From positions 16,325,758 through 16,389,757 of the forward strand of contig NC_060955.1 of NCBI RefSeq assembly GCF_910589235.1: 64,000 bases of DNA, given 5' to 3'. Source of the stretch: Vespa crabro (taxonomy: Eukaryota; Arthropoda; Insecta; Hymenoptera; Vespidae). A program made the position numbers and the translations under genes. Shown here one piece after another: positions 37,332-52,166 of the stretch. The first letter of the stretch is position 1. Each line of letters opens with the position of its first letter. Below the pieces are notes generated by a model. That model was given only the letters and a program-made list of their open reading frames with translations. It did not search any database and was not told the DNA's origin.

Positions 37332-40300
37332 TGTTCATGGAGAATTATATCAATTTTACAACAAAAAATAGGCAAGTAAAAATAAACGTGACTTTGATTA
37401 CGCTTCAATGACGCATTCAGGTAAAAGCGCAAATCATGAAAATATTTTTAAATCATTTGACTCAACAATATTTTCAATAATTATAGTTTGAATTTTTTAT
37501 TAAGAGCTCCATCGTCTAATTCTGGATTTGTCTTCCATCACGTTTCGTTTTTAGTCTGATTGTGAGTCAGCGATTACGCATCGTGCCGACATAGTTCGTC
37601 GCTTTTCTCTCGCCTTCTCCAGTACTTTTCTATACAAACTATATTAAATAGGCAAGTTTTTTAAAGGGATACTTATTTATCGACTAAATAGCATGTATCG
37701 GAAATTCATCTTACGAGAGTCTCATCGTACTTGATAAATTAAAAAAAGAATGTAGAAAAGTCGTATTAACACGTTCGAATTGATCTTAAGGTTAATCCCA
37801 TGGATAAATTAATATAGGACTATGACCCGAGTCCAGTAATGGCTGACGCTGGTACAACTTCCAGAAATAACTCAAAGGCACTCGTGTGCCAAGCGAAACT
37901 TTGAATTAACTTTTACCACACCAGAAGATATTCATTTCCGTGGAGTTTTTTGAAAAATTATAAAAATTGTGTCATTCCTCGTATTACGACTCTTGGAAAA
38001 ATTAACTTTTGCAAATAGAATCCGACTTATATCTTATTTCTTCGTCGAATACTAAAAATAATTATTCGGATATATAGGTAAACGTAATCTCGAACTTTCA
38101 CAAACATTTGTTTCAATGGTAAAACAAATTCGTAAACCTACTTATCTATTATTTGTATCGTAGCCAACTTTTTAAATACTGATGATGATATTTTCTTTTC
38201 TTTTTTTTTTAACTCACTGTCATTTTTCGTTACATCGTTTTAAGAACTAATTTCTCAAAAATTACTAAAACGCGATAGAGAGAGATAGATGTATAAAAAT
38301 ATACATCTACGATGTCATCGGTTTCTTTACCGTAATTAATTAAAGATATAAAAAAATTGCGGTAAATGTTGTTTGTTACATAAGAAATTTATATTTTATA
38401 TTATTATAAACCTTATGAAAAGAGGCGGAAGATAAACAGGATTGGATGGATATATGGATATTCTACTATATTTACAGTGGTAATTAATATCAAATAATTA
38501 TCATTAATTATCAATAAACATCGAGCAAGTGTCGAATCTTCGAGCAATACGTTGCAAGATCCTAACTCTTTCATCTATTCATCAAATTCAATCGTACTTT
38601 ACGTTCGTTCTATGAAACATCCAAAATATTAATAAAGAAATATGAATAAAATATTCGAGAATTTGTTCATAAATTATTTCTTCGTGTATGTGTATATGTA
38701 AAGTGTATGTACTTGTGATGTAGATATCGTTATGTATATTTAGTTAGAGAATATGTAAAATATAGCAATTTAATCTTGCTCGTTGTCATGTAAATGTTTG
38801 ATGTAAAATGTTTGGCTTATTGTCTACTAGCAAATTTGTGAAATCGAATGTACGCGTGTCAAAAAGTTTCGCCTCTACCCCTTCATTGTCCTTTTCGTTG
38901 CCTTTTTGATTGATCAATTTATAGCGAGATTTAACAATAAATAACTGTTCTGCTTTCATAGATCTACATATGTCGAGTATTTCCAAATCCACCGTGACCC
39001 GCTTGGCTCGCACCCTTATTAAATCCCATCTGTAGGTTGAGTTGACCTTCGCTAGCACGCAATTGTTCTTCCGTAAACATCCTTTTATTTTCATCTGCCA
39101 TTTTTGGTCCTAAACGCGGTCCATTGAATTCCGGATGCTTTTGAGTCTATTTTCAATGAAGAAAAAAAATAAGATAAATATCGTACAGATCTGTCACAAT
39201 ATAAAATCTTTGAAAAAATGAAAATTCGATGTCGTTCGATTACTTACGATCCTACCAAGTGCATAAAGACAGAGAGTCACTTGAGGAATATTGCGTCTCT
39301 CAAAAAGATCTGCCGTTTGGAAGATTTCTTCCTGCGGTACTCCATATTCCTTGATTGCTGCTTGGAACCTAATCAAACAAAAAACATTATTATTATTTTT
39401 TACAATAAGAAATATTTCGAAATTCGAATTCAGCAACAAATTCATTCACCTCTGAACATTTTCCATAAGCTGAAAATTCGTCCCTTTCGTTTGAATTTTT
39501 TTGACGGATCCAGGTGCAAGTTTGTTAATCAGTTTGCAAAGAACAACGCCATCCTTGAGAATGTCTTCATAATTTCCTGGTAGAAGTTTTTCACCGAGTA
39601 CATTTTCGATCCAAGTGAGGACTTCTGCTTCTTGTTCTTTATTACGAGCCTGTGACAGATAGGAAGATGAATTATTTAAAAAAAAAAAAAAACAGAATAG
39701 GAAAAAGAAAACAAAAATAAAACACTGCTTTTCTTTCGATCGCCTGTATGCTTCCTGTCTACTTCTCTTTTTAAAAACGTTCAAAATTCATAAATAGAAT
39801 TCGGTTCTCGGTCGGTGTTAAATTACTTTCGAGTGTAAACCAACGTCGAAAATAAAATACGATGGGCGTAGTTTCATGAGCTTCTATTAATGCCAGATAT
39901 GCGTTTCGCCCACCTGTTCGACTTCAACATTAAATTATGTATTATTTCTTGTAAGTTTTTTTTTCTTTTTTTTTTTTTTCATTTTTTTATTTAAAACACA
40001 TTCAAGGAAGATAAAATTGAAATTATGACGATATCGCTATCCTGTATGATACGGTTTCATAACTAGTTAATAACGCATTGATCAATTTACGACGTGTAGA
40101 ATTTGACTGACGCAAGTAAAAGCCAAGATGTTCTTACATCTGCCAACGGTAAATTAGTATTTATAGCATTAATTCGAAGATCAACACATACATATAAGTG
40201 CACCCACATATATATAAAAATATATATGAACAAACAGTACATTGGTCCATCGCAGTATCCATGCTAAAGTTCGATCGTCAGAATTCTCGTTTCGCGCGAT

Positions 40301-43300
40301 CGCAAATGATTATTTTTGGAAACATTCTTTTTTGCGAGTAGGGAGAAATGTTTTTACGAATGTATAACAAAGATTATACAATCTGCAACACGATCGAAAG
40401 AAACGAATGCCAGTTTACTTGATTTATCGTTCGCGTCTGGAGCTTGTCGATGTTATCCGTCAAGTTCTACGAATATCGAATGCTTGTCGATATTTTTATC
40501 AAAGCGTTAGGTGATCAATATTATTTTTTATTTATCTCTATCTTTCTCTCTCTTTAAAAACTCGTCATATTGAATTCTCGTCGATATTTTTATAAAAACG
40601 TTAAGCGATTCATATTCTTTTTTATTTCGATAGAACTCGTATATCAAAGAATGTTTTAAGTTTTATCGGTAATGTATCAACCGAAAAAAAAACGGAAGGA
40701 AGAAAGCGAGCAACGTGTTAAACTCCTCGAGACGCACTCAGATATTTTAAGATTCATTCTCGAACATGTTAGCGTTCTTTCAGGCTCCCTTTTCTCTCTA
40801 ACCGATGATTTGTGTTGTAACGATTTACTAAATTTAAAATCCGATTATAGCCGCTATCTCCAGCAAAGTTTGGCTTGCGATCAAAACGTTCGTCACCTGT
40901 GCAAGGATACACATACAATATCGAATTTAAGAGCGGATGATAGTATTTTGGATTGGAAATTGAATTCAAAATAATGATATATTTTACACCGTTTATCTCT
41001 TTTTAAGAACATACATCGTTGATAACAAGGTTATTAACATCTTTAAGGATTATCTTATCTAAGTATGGATACTTAATATCATTTCAAAAATCACACAGAT
41101 TTGAGGCATGCAATTTGTTTTCAGCGATTGTCAGAAATTTATTAGAAGAGTTCGTGATATTATAGATCGTACGAGAAGCAAGGATCGATGAATTCCTAAA
41201 AAATTAGTTTGCCACTTAATAAATAAATTGTTAATTCTTTGCATTGCGATAACATTAGGTTACCATCTTTACGAGAACATATATGTATATATACATATGT
41301 ATATATATATATATGTATATATATATATACAAGCGCGAGAAAACATACCGGCATTTTTCTCTCGACTTCGTTGACCTCTCGAACAAATAACAAATTTTAC
41401 GATATAGAATAACTTTTGAACGATGTTGCCGAGTAGACTAAGTCGGACCGCTGGCGTCTCGGTGCTATATGGCATCATCCCCTCCCCCTTGCCCATCCTA
41501 CTGATCTTCAACGACGAGAATTTTTGGCTCAGTGCCCATTGGGTATTCCCACACCCCCACTTGTAACCAGATCTTGACACTATATCCTTATTTACAAGAT
41601 TCATACAAATTTTATTTTATGTATAATTAATTATGTGTTTATAATATGTCCAAAAACATTAATGAGACGAAAAAATCGAATAGAATACTGAATCCAATAG
41701 AATAATAAAACGAAAATCCAATAGATGCGTGATCTTAAAAAGATTCAAAGATAATCACCGTCGTACGAATCGAAAAATAACGATTATTCTTCTCTATCAT
41801 GTAAATTATTTCATTCAAAAGGAAGATTCCCTCTATTTAACGATTCGCTCATTACGAAAGTTGCAATAGATTTGAGATTTAGGTCATACAAGAGAACTGT
41901 GTGCTTATTTTCGTGCGCTCTTCGTACAAATACAGTTTCTCATGTGGAATATAATTTGACGATTTAAAAATTTGAAAACCACGAGAAGATAGTAATAAAT
42001 TGTTCGACGTTTCTATATCTATGATTTTTAAATTTATTCTAAAAGTTCTTCCTTATATTTTATAATAAAAATAAGAGAATAATAAAATATATCGCTTATT
42101 ATTGATATATATTTGCACATATTGAAATGTTATTTTTAAAATATAAGTTTCCAAAAAAATGTTATTATAATAGCAAACGTGGAAAAGTTCGAACAAGTAG
42201 GAGTATTTTGCAATAAGAAAGAAAACGGTTAACTTTCGTGGATTGTCGCCAGTTGAAAACGCCGATAAGTCTAAACGTCGTAATTTCTGGATTCTGGCCA
42301 CTTCGAAGGGTGATGCCACCGCCGAGTTTAGATTTCATCAATCAGCACGCTATTTCCAAGTTTATCGTAGCAAATCGCATTTACGTAGTTGCACAGACAC
42401 CTGGAACGATTGTGCTACTATTTCATTTAAACCTCTTTGAAATGTAATTCGAGTGTATTTTAACGATGACGTAATGTTTCTTTATACACCTGTCAAATTT
42501 ATATTTCTATCATTAATCACACATTATTTTACTTTGCAATCAAAATCAACCTTTGAGAAATATCTCCATTATCACTAGTTCAAATTTTCAAATTCTCTTT
42601 GAATTCTTTTATATAATATATGAATTGTTCATTTATTAAAGTAACTAACTCTTCAAAACAAGAAGTAGAGAAAATTAATAAATTTATAGATATACATTGT
42701 TTTTTAAAATTTCTTATAGAGTATATTATATATTCAAATATAGATTGTAGACTATTAATACAGATGTAGCTTTTATGTTGTATTTTATATATACCTATAT
42801 TTATATATTATATGTTTTATGTTATGTTTGCAATATAAAGTTTTGTCATTTAGTGACGCTGAATGTAATTATCAAGGAAATTCATTTCAAATATAAAAAG
42901 TTATTTTATTATTTTATAATAGCAATAACAAATTATTATTATTTACATTATTATTATTTTTTGATCTTAACTAATCTATTTGACTTTCTTTTCGTTTAAG
43001 TAACGATTAATGAAAGTTTCGTACTACCGTCGGTCGTGAAGATTATTTAGTTTCATTTCTCTCCGCAACGTGGCGTTGTGAAATAATATTTCTCGAAAGT
43101 ACAAGTTCTATGCAACTGTATAATTCTCGGATACGACGAGTGTTTCATCAGCTTTGCGCAGCGGCGATATCGTAACCAATGAGGGTCTGCCGAGGTGCGA
43201 TTATTGCTAGTTGAAAACTTTTACCAATACCCCGCCATGACGATGTGAAATACCATCGGCTACGGCAATTTTTGTAAGTTTCTACGGAAACTGATAAAAG

Positions 43301-45734
43301 AACCAAAACATAAATAAGTAGTTTACAGACCACAAATTTTACTTTTATTCTCAACAAGAGAACTGTTTTGTAAAATTACTGGTTACGACTCAAAATTTTA
43401 TTAAATTATAAATCTATTTTATAAATTAATTTTTTTTTATGCATTTCTTAAGTCTCTTATATTTAATTTTTTTAGGTTGCTGGTAAAAGAGAAGCTAGCC
43501 AAGAAGCTGAAGCTCAACAATGGATTGAAACGATTGTAGGAGAAAGATTTCCACCAGGTAAAAAACTCTTTTATATTTATTATTTATTTTATCTTAATAA
43601 TGTATATATAATTAAATATATAATTAAATATGTATATATAAACTTGCAAAAGTAGCTGTTCAATTAATAAGTCAGATAAAACAAGTTTCTTAAATATTGT
43701 TCTTATTATCCATTATTCCTCAAGCGTAAGTAAGCTATCGATTTACTTAGCTTGTAATTATCGGGAGGGTTTACACCCTCGACAGGTGAGCCTAACGTGA
43801 AGATATGTTGTCCTGTTATTTGGAGGCGACTTAGAACCGCAAATTCTTTTATAATTTATACTAACAATCAAAATCAAGTTAAATAAAATTAAACAAGGGA
43901 AAAGAGAGAATAAACAAAATTTTAACAAAATTTTTTTTAATAAAATAATATAACAATTTAATAGACATATTTATTTATGAATTAATTTAATTGTCTTCTA
44001 TACGTATATGACAACGTATATTTTTACAATAATATATTTTATTTGGATCATGTTTATGTAATTAAACTTCATTCCCATAAACTACTAGCTAGGAACATGT
44101 AATCCTATTCCTTGGAGGTGGAAAGCTTCGAAAAAGCATTTTGATGTGGTCACCCCCATTGTGTTTTCTCAAGCGAAAGCATTAAAGGGTTCACAACCTG
44201 CCAGCTGATACCATATGATAGCCGGGTAGAAATTGTCGGTTATATGACGTAGCAAAGGACAAGCTCGTTCGATAGGTTAGTGTACTTCAATATGAGTTCG
44301 AATTTTCCTACATAATTTCGATTGTACACGATAACGTAAACGTAAAAAATTTATTCATAATATATAAAAATTATTATTTCTTTGCAGTTAATCTCTATGT
44401 ACTCCATAATCAACTTAACATAATATAAATATTATTAATTCTAAAGAAACTCGCTTGAACCTTGAGAAAAGTTGTTTAGGACAGATCGATACTTTAGGGG
44501 TAGTTCTACCAGTCTTTATCTCATGTTACCCCAGCAGAACGCGCGCTTTGTTACGTCACTGTGAGCCACCCTATCGAAACTATGGTTAAGAATCAACCCC
44601 TATGGTTAACATGCTACCCTGTTGCAACAAACATGTCAGGCGTCGACGCAATTGCAAGCTAATGATTTTCCTCTGTATTGAAAAGCGAGAGACAAGTTTT
44701 CTACCTTTCATATCAACTAAATAATTTTTGTTAATTACCTTTAAAATTAATCGATTTACGATTATATCGTGAATTTTTTTAAATCCATTTGCTTGGTTTT
44801 ATATCTTTTATTAATGATTATAGAGAAATATTATCTATTGAATTTGTTATATTGATGAATCTTAAAAAATAATTTTCCATCGTCTTTCATAGCAATATGG
44901 GAATATTACATTGATAAAACGTGGAAACGTAACAAGCCTCCACCTTCGACTGTCATCCTGGTGGCACGGAAGTCTCAGTGGAGGTGGCCAAACGATGAAA
45001 CCACCCCCACCGAGGATATTTAGTTTAATCCCCACTAGGAACCTTCCATGCCTATGACCGTTTAGCTAGGTGGGGTTTCTCTCTCATCCGATAGGAAAGC
45101 TCTCACGGCGAAGTACCAGCCTGATGCTCGTGGAACCAGTTTGCACCTGTCGAGAACGAGGAGAACCTTACCTGTCCTTTCTGCTCTTATAAATAGAAAC
45201 GATCGATAACTCTAAGAGTTGAAGATCGTTCTATATATGTAACGTTATCTTTTCAAATTTGTCAATATCGATCTAGTTATTTTTATATAATTCTAAAGAA
45301 TACTTTAGAATTAATTCTTCATTGATGAATTTTAATGATGAAGGAAAATAGAAGAAAATTATTAAGAATTAGGATAATACTTTTGGTAAAATCGATATTT
45401 ATTTGTTTAACAATTAAAATGATCCTATTCAACGGATACATATACTATCATCGAACGAGAACATCCAAAACTCATACGAGTCCATGCTGCTTCTGATGGC
45501 CTGGTGCCACGACTAGAATTTATCTTAGGCGCATTTATCTAGGATGGATCTAGGTAGAGGAGACCTAGCTGCTGAGAGTAGAATCGATTTTACGCTTTTC
45601 AGCTTACCATATCTCGTACCTACGATCTTCCTCCGTTCTCGTCTGCTAGCCGGATAGTCCAAGCTTTTGATGTTATTGACTCGTTTAAAATTAAACTCTC
45701 GATCAACGTGATACGATTTACATTTCTATATATT

Positions 45735-45819
<85 letters not shown>

Positions 45820-46503
45820 ACTATCTCTCTTTCTCTTTCACTTTCTTTCTCTATTTAAATAACTTTATCTCTCTCTCTTTCTCCTTCTCTATTTAACTAA
45901 CATTGAACGAGTTATCCACGATCAAATGCGAGTACCGGAACTCTAGAACACAGTAAACGATTTAACATTGAGATTCTAACATTTCCGGATGATAGCCTGA
46001 TCATGGAAACTCGCCTGGTACGCTGGACTCGATCGTTTTCTCCTACCAACTACAAACATACGAATGATCTGGAATCCGAAGCACCCTGAAACGTTTCCTA
46101 TAGAATTTAGTCTGAATTTTATAATGGATTGTTATTGTTATCGATACGTCTTTAGAGAGCTGAATCAACTTCAAATTTCAACGAGCGAAGAGAAATTTCA
46201 TACAAATTTATTAAAGACTTGAAACTGTTTAATAGAAAAGCTAATAACTTCTTTCATTTCACCTGAAACGCAAACGAATTATTGATACGTCTTGGGGAAA
46301 AAGGGATCAAAACTAAAATTATGACGAATATCGATTTACCGTCATGGATTCATCATGTTACGTCGTAAGGACGCCAGTGTATCAGGACTACATAGGAGGC
46401 TTTGGATAGTCTAGTCGGAAATTGCACATAGTGTCTCCGTTCATTTCTCCTCGAGTCTTTCGAATTCACCCTTCCACAAGTTTTATCTCTATCTTTCTCC
46501 CTT

Positions 46504-46558
<55 letters not shown>

Positions 46559-47998
46559 CTATTTCGTCCCTTTCTCTCTCTGTTTCTTCTCTAATTATTT
46601 CTGGTATTACGGAGACAGTTCGATGGACACAAAAACAGAGAATACAATGGAAAGAGAGCTTTAAACAGACTGAAACGTCAGTCATCTGTCCGTCACGGCG
46701 GCGCAAGGCGTTTAGGTGCACCAGGGCATCAGCAGACGTTTGAGGGATTTATAGGGTGTCCCGCCAACGTTTTGACGTCGACGGATCGATTGCTAGCTAT
46801 CCTATAAGAATTTCATTGTCACGCCTAGCCAAATGTCTTGGAAAGGAGATTTTAATCTTAGTCTTCTCATACTGGCAATGTTGACTTGGCTAGTGTCGTG
46901 CTAGATGTCCACTCGATGCAGACGTCACAAAAGCTTGCAATTATTAGGGGAGCACATAGGGTAGAGTAGTGACTACATTTGTCAAGGTCGCTATTATCGA
47001 TCTCTCCTGATAAGCCATTCTATCTGATTCGGTATAAAGTTGACTGATGAAAGTCAAACATCTGTGAAGACTGTGATTGCTAATGTCAGTAGTCCGTCAA
47101 GAGATCGTCAATGACGTCATTTGGAGATGAGCCTACCAGGATTACAGTCCCGATGCAAATTTACGAGCACATTCAACAAGTGGTTGCTCTTCCCTACTGA
47201 CGACAGCTCTTCCCTGCTAACACATGAGGTTAAAGATATTATTTCTTCCTGAATTTTCCTATTCGAAAAGACTTATTAAGATATTGCTGGTTTAGACAAA
47301 AAATAACAATCAATGTAAATCGTTGAAATGGACTATCGATATCACGAAATATTCTATCATGAAAATAATACAAGTTGAATTTCACCTTCCATCATAAAAG
47401 AGCTCCTTTCATAATACCTGTTGCTGATGGTTGTAAATTCAGACCGAGGATGTTGTCCTGATGAAAACCATGTTTTTGACGTCTTTATGACGGGTACCTG
47501 ACGTTTAATCGATACGGCAACCATAGACGGAAGCACTATGTCAGTTTTTCAGCGGATTTCTTTCTTTGACATTCATATCTTAAGAACGAATAAAAATATC
47601 TTATTGTCTTATTACAGGAGAAATAAAAAAATATATAAACATTTATTAAAATTACGACAATGATAGAAGCAAAACGTTCCATTTTTAAAAGAATAATGGT
47701 ACATATATGATACAAATTAGTTATATAATTCATTTTCATCTTTTGTTAACGAGAAACAAATTTGAATGTATTAAAAACGAATATATTAAAAAGAAAATTG
47801 AATTTGTAAATTAAAATATCGCAAAATATAGAATTTCTTTAAAGTAGTCTTTTTAATTCATTAATTACTTGTTAAATTATTACATAATCAAGATCAAGAA
47901 CAATTGAAAGAAATAATTCGATAACATTAAAATATACAATTTAAATTAGAAAGAGTTACAATGATTAGATCGAGGTTTTTTAGAGAATTCTTTTCTCC

Positions 47999-48053
<55 letters not shown>

Positions 48054-48533
48054 TCTCTCTTTTTCTCTTTTTCTCTCCTCAACGAATTCGTGTCAAAGTG
48101 GTCCGAACGTGACGACCGTGACGTGTCAACGTAACAGGATAGTATCCCTCGTAGAAATAATCCCGATTTACCGATACATCGTATTGTTCACATTTTTTAG
48201 TTACTTTTTCTTTTGCCACTGTGTACATTATGATATACATACCTATACATACACATATACATAAATACGTGGGTATAACACGAAACCTCACGAAGATGCA
48301 CGACATCTGAAAAATATCAGGCCAACATCAGTTCTATCCTTCTCGTGGATGAAAAGAAAGACGTTTTGCTGAGGTTTTCAACTAAAGAATCGTAGAATGT
48401 GACTTTCCCAATGAGAATATCGATTTTCTGTCACCTTCTCACTTTTACGACATCTCATAGTGTTTCAACAATACCAGGGAGGTATCAACGTGTCACGATG
48501 CTTGTTTACTTCGTTCCTTTCTACCATGCGTAT

Positions 48534-48581
<48 letters not shown>

Positions 48582-48678
48582 AAGAGGAAGAGAGAGAGAG
48601 AGAAAGAGAGAGAGAGAGGGAGAAAGAGGAAGAGAGAGAGAGAAAGAGAGAGAGATAGAGAGAGAGGGAGAAAGAGGA

Positions 48679-48711
<33 letters not shown>

Positions 48712-49961
48712 CAGACAGAGAGAAAAAGAGAATCGTGAATGCTGATTGCCGGGTCTCAATGCTTCCTAAACATTATGAGAAAGGGATAACTGTCCCTTTT
48801 GAGTATACAGTTTTAACTAAAGATACATCTATAAAATTTATCTATAAAAGATTTTTTTTGTATCTTGATCATAATTTCAATTTCTATATACAATAATTTT
48901 ACATAAAAACGTAATATTATAAAAATAGATAATATTACTGGAGAAGAATAATTAGGGCGATAAATTATAATAGTGTGCGAAGCGATATCGGAATTATAAT
49001 AATAGAAATATCTATTTAATCTCTTCGGTACGACGTTCGTTTGCTGCATAATGTTATCTACTTCTTGGCCGAAAAGAAGCAGGGCATAAGATAATGGTGA
49101 ATAATACGTGTTTTATAATAAATTATTACCAACGCATATAATTTACTTCTAATAAATAAAATAATTTTGTATGGAGCACATTTTAAAAAAAAGCTACCAA
49201 GGAATGGAGTATTCTTAGATAAATTAATTCATTAAAGCACTGCAGGCGATATGCGAATATCCAGGTTTAAATTTTTCTATTTGAAAATTCATGTTAAGAA
49301 TTAAATATTATATTATTGGTAATTGCAATATAATAAATCTATGTATAAACATATAAACAAGTAAAAGATTAAATTTTCAAAAAGTAAAATTTGTTGTATG
49401 ATAAATTTTGAGAAATGGAATTATACAAAAATCGAAATTATATTGTTTACAATATCTTGCACTGTACCTTTCATCGTTTTTGGCACATTTTTGGCACATT
49501 TTTGGCTACAACATACCTTCTCAATAAATTTTTCCTTTTTGTCATTATTACACAAAAACAGAAAATATCTTTTTGTAAAACAAAAAAGTTTTCCGGATTT
49601 AATAAAAATTAATTAAATAAAGATTAATTTAATAAAGTTTAATTAAATAAAGATACATTAGTATCTCATTACATAAAATTATATGCCATAACGTTACATA
49701 TGATAACATGTGACATCATGATTAGAATACATATATATTTTTATTACGTTAAAACATTGGCTGTGTTCAATACAATAATCCAGCTTTGCAACTTCTGCAA
49801 GATTTTCTGTCGAATGCCACCAATCACTTTGTATCTTTACAATATATTTGCCCAGCGGTCATCATTTTCTGCAGTATAATAAAAGTACTTACACTTATCA
49901 GGCGCAACGCGTTATAAAATCTTCTCGGTTCAAAGCGTTAAAAATATAATCTAATAAAATA

Positions 49962-50006
<45 letters not shown>

Positions 50007-51693
50007 TAAAATTAAATTAAAATAATTAACAATAATTAATTTAAATAATTAATATCATTGATGTTAATTATGAATAATCAGGAAAGTTTTACTTCAATTC
50101 TAATATCAATTCAATGTAATGTATATCAATTTAATAAAATAATATCAACTTAAAGATAATGAACATATAAATACTGTCCAATCAGATATTAATAATGCAT
50201 AGTCGGAAATAACAGAAAATTTTAATTCAATACAATGTAAAAAATGTAAAAAATCCTAAGAGATAACTCATATATTTCTAATTAATTAAACAATTGTGTT
50301 TATTTAACTTTAATCAATATAAGTATGAGAATAGTAATAATTGTAATAAAAATATTATTGCTAATATTAATCTTAGGAAACAGTTTTTTATATTATATAA
50401 TAGTTCTGTTCCCAATATTCTATTAAAGTAGCATTTTCTCAAAAAATGTAAAAGAAAAAACTAAGAAATTAATAATACTATATAATCTACGTGAAAGGAT
50501 GTTAGAATGTGAAGAAAGAAAAGTATATACAAGTATACTTAAGGTAAAAAGATCAAAAAACAGAATAAAATTCAAGAAAAAAGCAATTATATTTTAAAAT
50601 GTTTAATTTCTTTATTAGAGAATACATGTAAAAAATGATTATTAGAATATAAGGGTAAATAAATAAGAAATATTTTGCTTCATTTAGTTTAATTTAATTT
50701 AATTTAATTTAATTTAGATCAGGATTTAGATCATTGAATCTCATTTAATTAGAAGATTAAGTTTGATCGACGATTGTAAATTCAAAAATGAATTAAGTTC
50801 AACATAAAATTAACTTTTTATACTATAATTATTTTCCTAATTTCTACTTAGCCAAATGTAAATTGATTTCTTCTGTTTTTGATATATCATGTATAGATGT
50901 ACTCTTACTATTCGGATATTCGAGTACTTGAACTATACTCAAGACTATCCGTAGAGTCGATCTATAATTGAAACCTAAATGCATGTATATATATATATAT
51001 ACTTTCAATTTTCAAAGCAATTTTTCGATTAAACTGTTTCTTATTGATTAATGAATAATGTTAAAGCATAGTAATGAGTATCTACATATGGTATATATAC
51101 AATTAAAACTTCTCTAATCTTATTTGCGAATATAATACATTATTTACTTACAAAATCTCAATTATTTTTATAAAATATTTTAATATTATAAAAAGGTAAT
51201 AAAATATTTTAATACTATAAAAAGATAATTAATTAAGAATAAAATATGATCTACAGGTTGACAGTACATCAGACCAAAATGTTAGGCCATAATTATCCAA
51301 GAAAAAAATATTCTCTAATATTTTATTCGTCTGGTAAGCGACTTAAAAACGTCTTGAAATTGCAATGAATTCTTCCACACGTCGAGTACTAACGATAACT
51401 TCATGAGTGCCTGGCACGTGAGGAGATCGGGGGGAGTCCCCAAGGATAGAAACGTATTCTAAGAAAGCAGAAGAAATAAGTCAAGAAAGAAGCACGTGAA
51501 AATGATAAACGAAGGAGATAAAACAGAGGAGAATGAGAAAAAGAAAAAAAGAAAGAGAGAGAGAAAAAGAGAGAGGGACTATACTTTGAGCGTAATACAA
51601 CCCTGGTACCAATTCGATGTTTTACACTCGAAGGCAAAACCATGTTCCTCTTTATCTTAATTTTTTTTATCATGATAGCTCGATTTTAATTAA

Positions 51694-51731
<38 letters not shown>

Positions 51732-52135
51732 CTTATCAGGATTATTACTTTTTACTATTACGAATAAAGGTATACGTGAATTAATTAGAAAAATTATCAA
51801 AAATATACTTGGAAGGGTATATTTACTTGGACAGGTTAGTTTATTCTCAAAGAATAAGAAGATCGAAAGGTATTTGAAAACTATCGGCTGTCGATCGCTC
51901 GTCAATCCAGAACTCAGGCTTGCGACCAGTTTCATACTAGGCGAGCAGATTTTAGGGTAGGCATTTTATCCGGACCACTCCAAGGCAGAACCACGTGACG
52001 CATCGTCCTTGCAGGATCAGGATGGTAGTTTATCGAAAAGCTGGCACGCGTGTACTTTGCCCGAAAACGTTATCGTTGCTTGGAATCGACTAGTAATCGA
52101 AGTGTTGCTTTCATTTTTTTCACTCATTCTATTTA

Positions 52136-52166
<31 letters not shown>

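Noticed and set aside
39446..39784. Longer N terminus for the nested calponin starting at 39784
   Set aside because: The extra codons read through an intron with poly-A/T runs; a clear CACAG acceptor at 39649 precedes the conserved NKEQEAEV segment.
41269..41604. 111-codon open frame on the minus strand upstream of the nested calponin
   Set aside because: Runs into a (TA)n tract and is not in frame with the calponin homology domain; better explained as the GC-rich 5' UTR/promoter of that gene.
42238..42447. Overlapping 65-88 codon frames on both strands
   Set aside because: Three frames are open together and none has splice signals or a known domain; listed only as an unexplained island.
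46353..46721. 122-codon open frame on the minus strand within intron 2
   Set aside because: Its centre is (GA)n translation and the flanks show no family resemblance.
48399..48896. 165-codon Arg/Glu/Lys-rich open frame
   Set aside because: Microsatellite translation inside a long intron.
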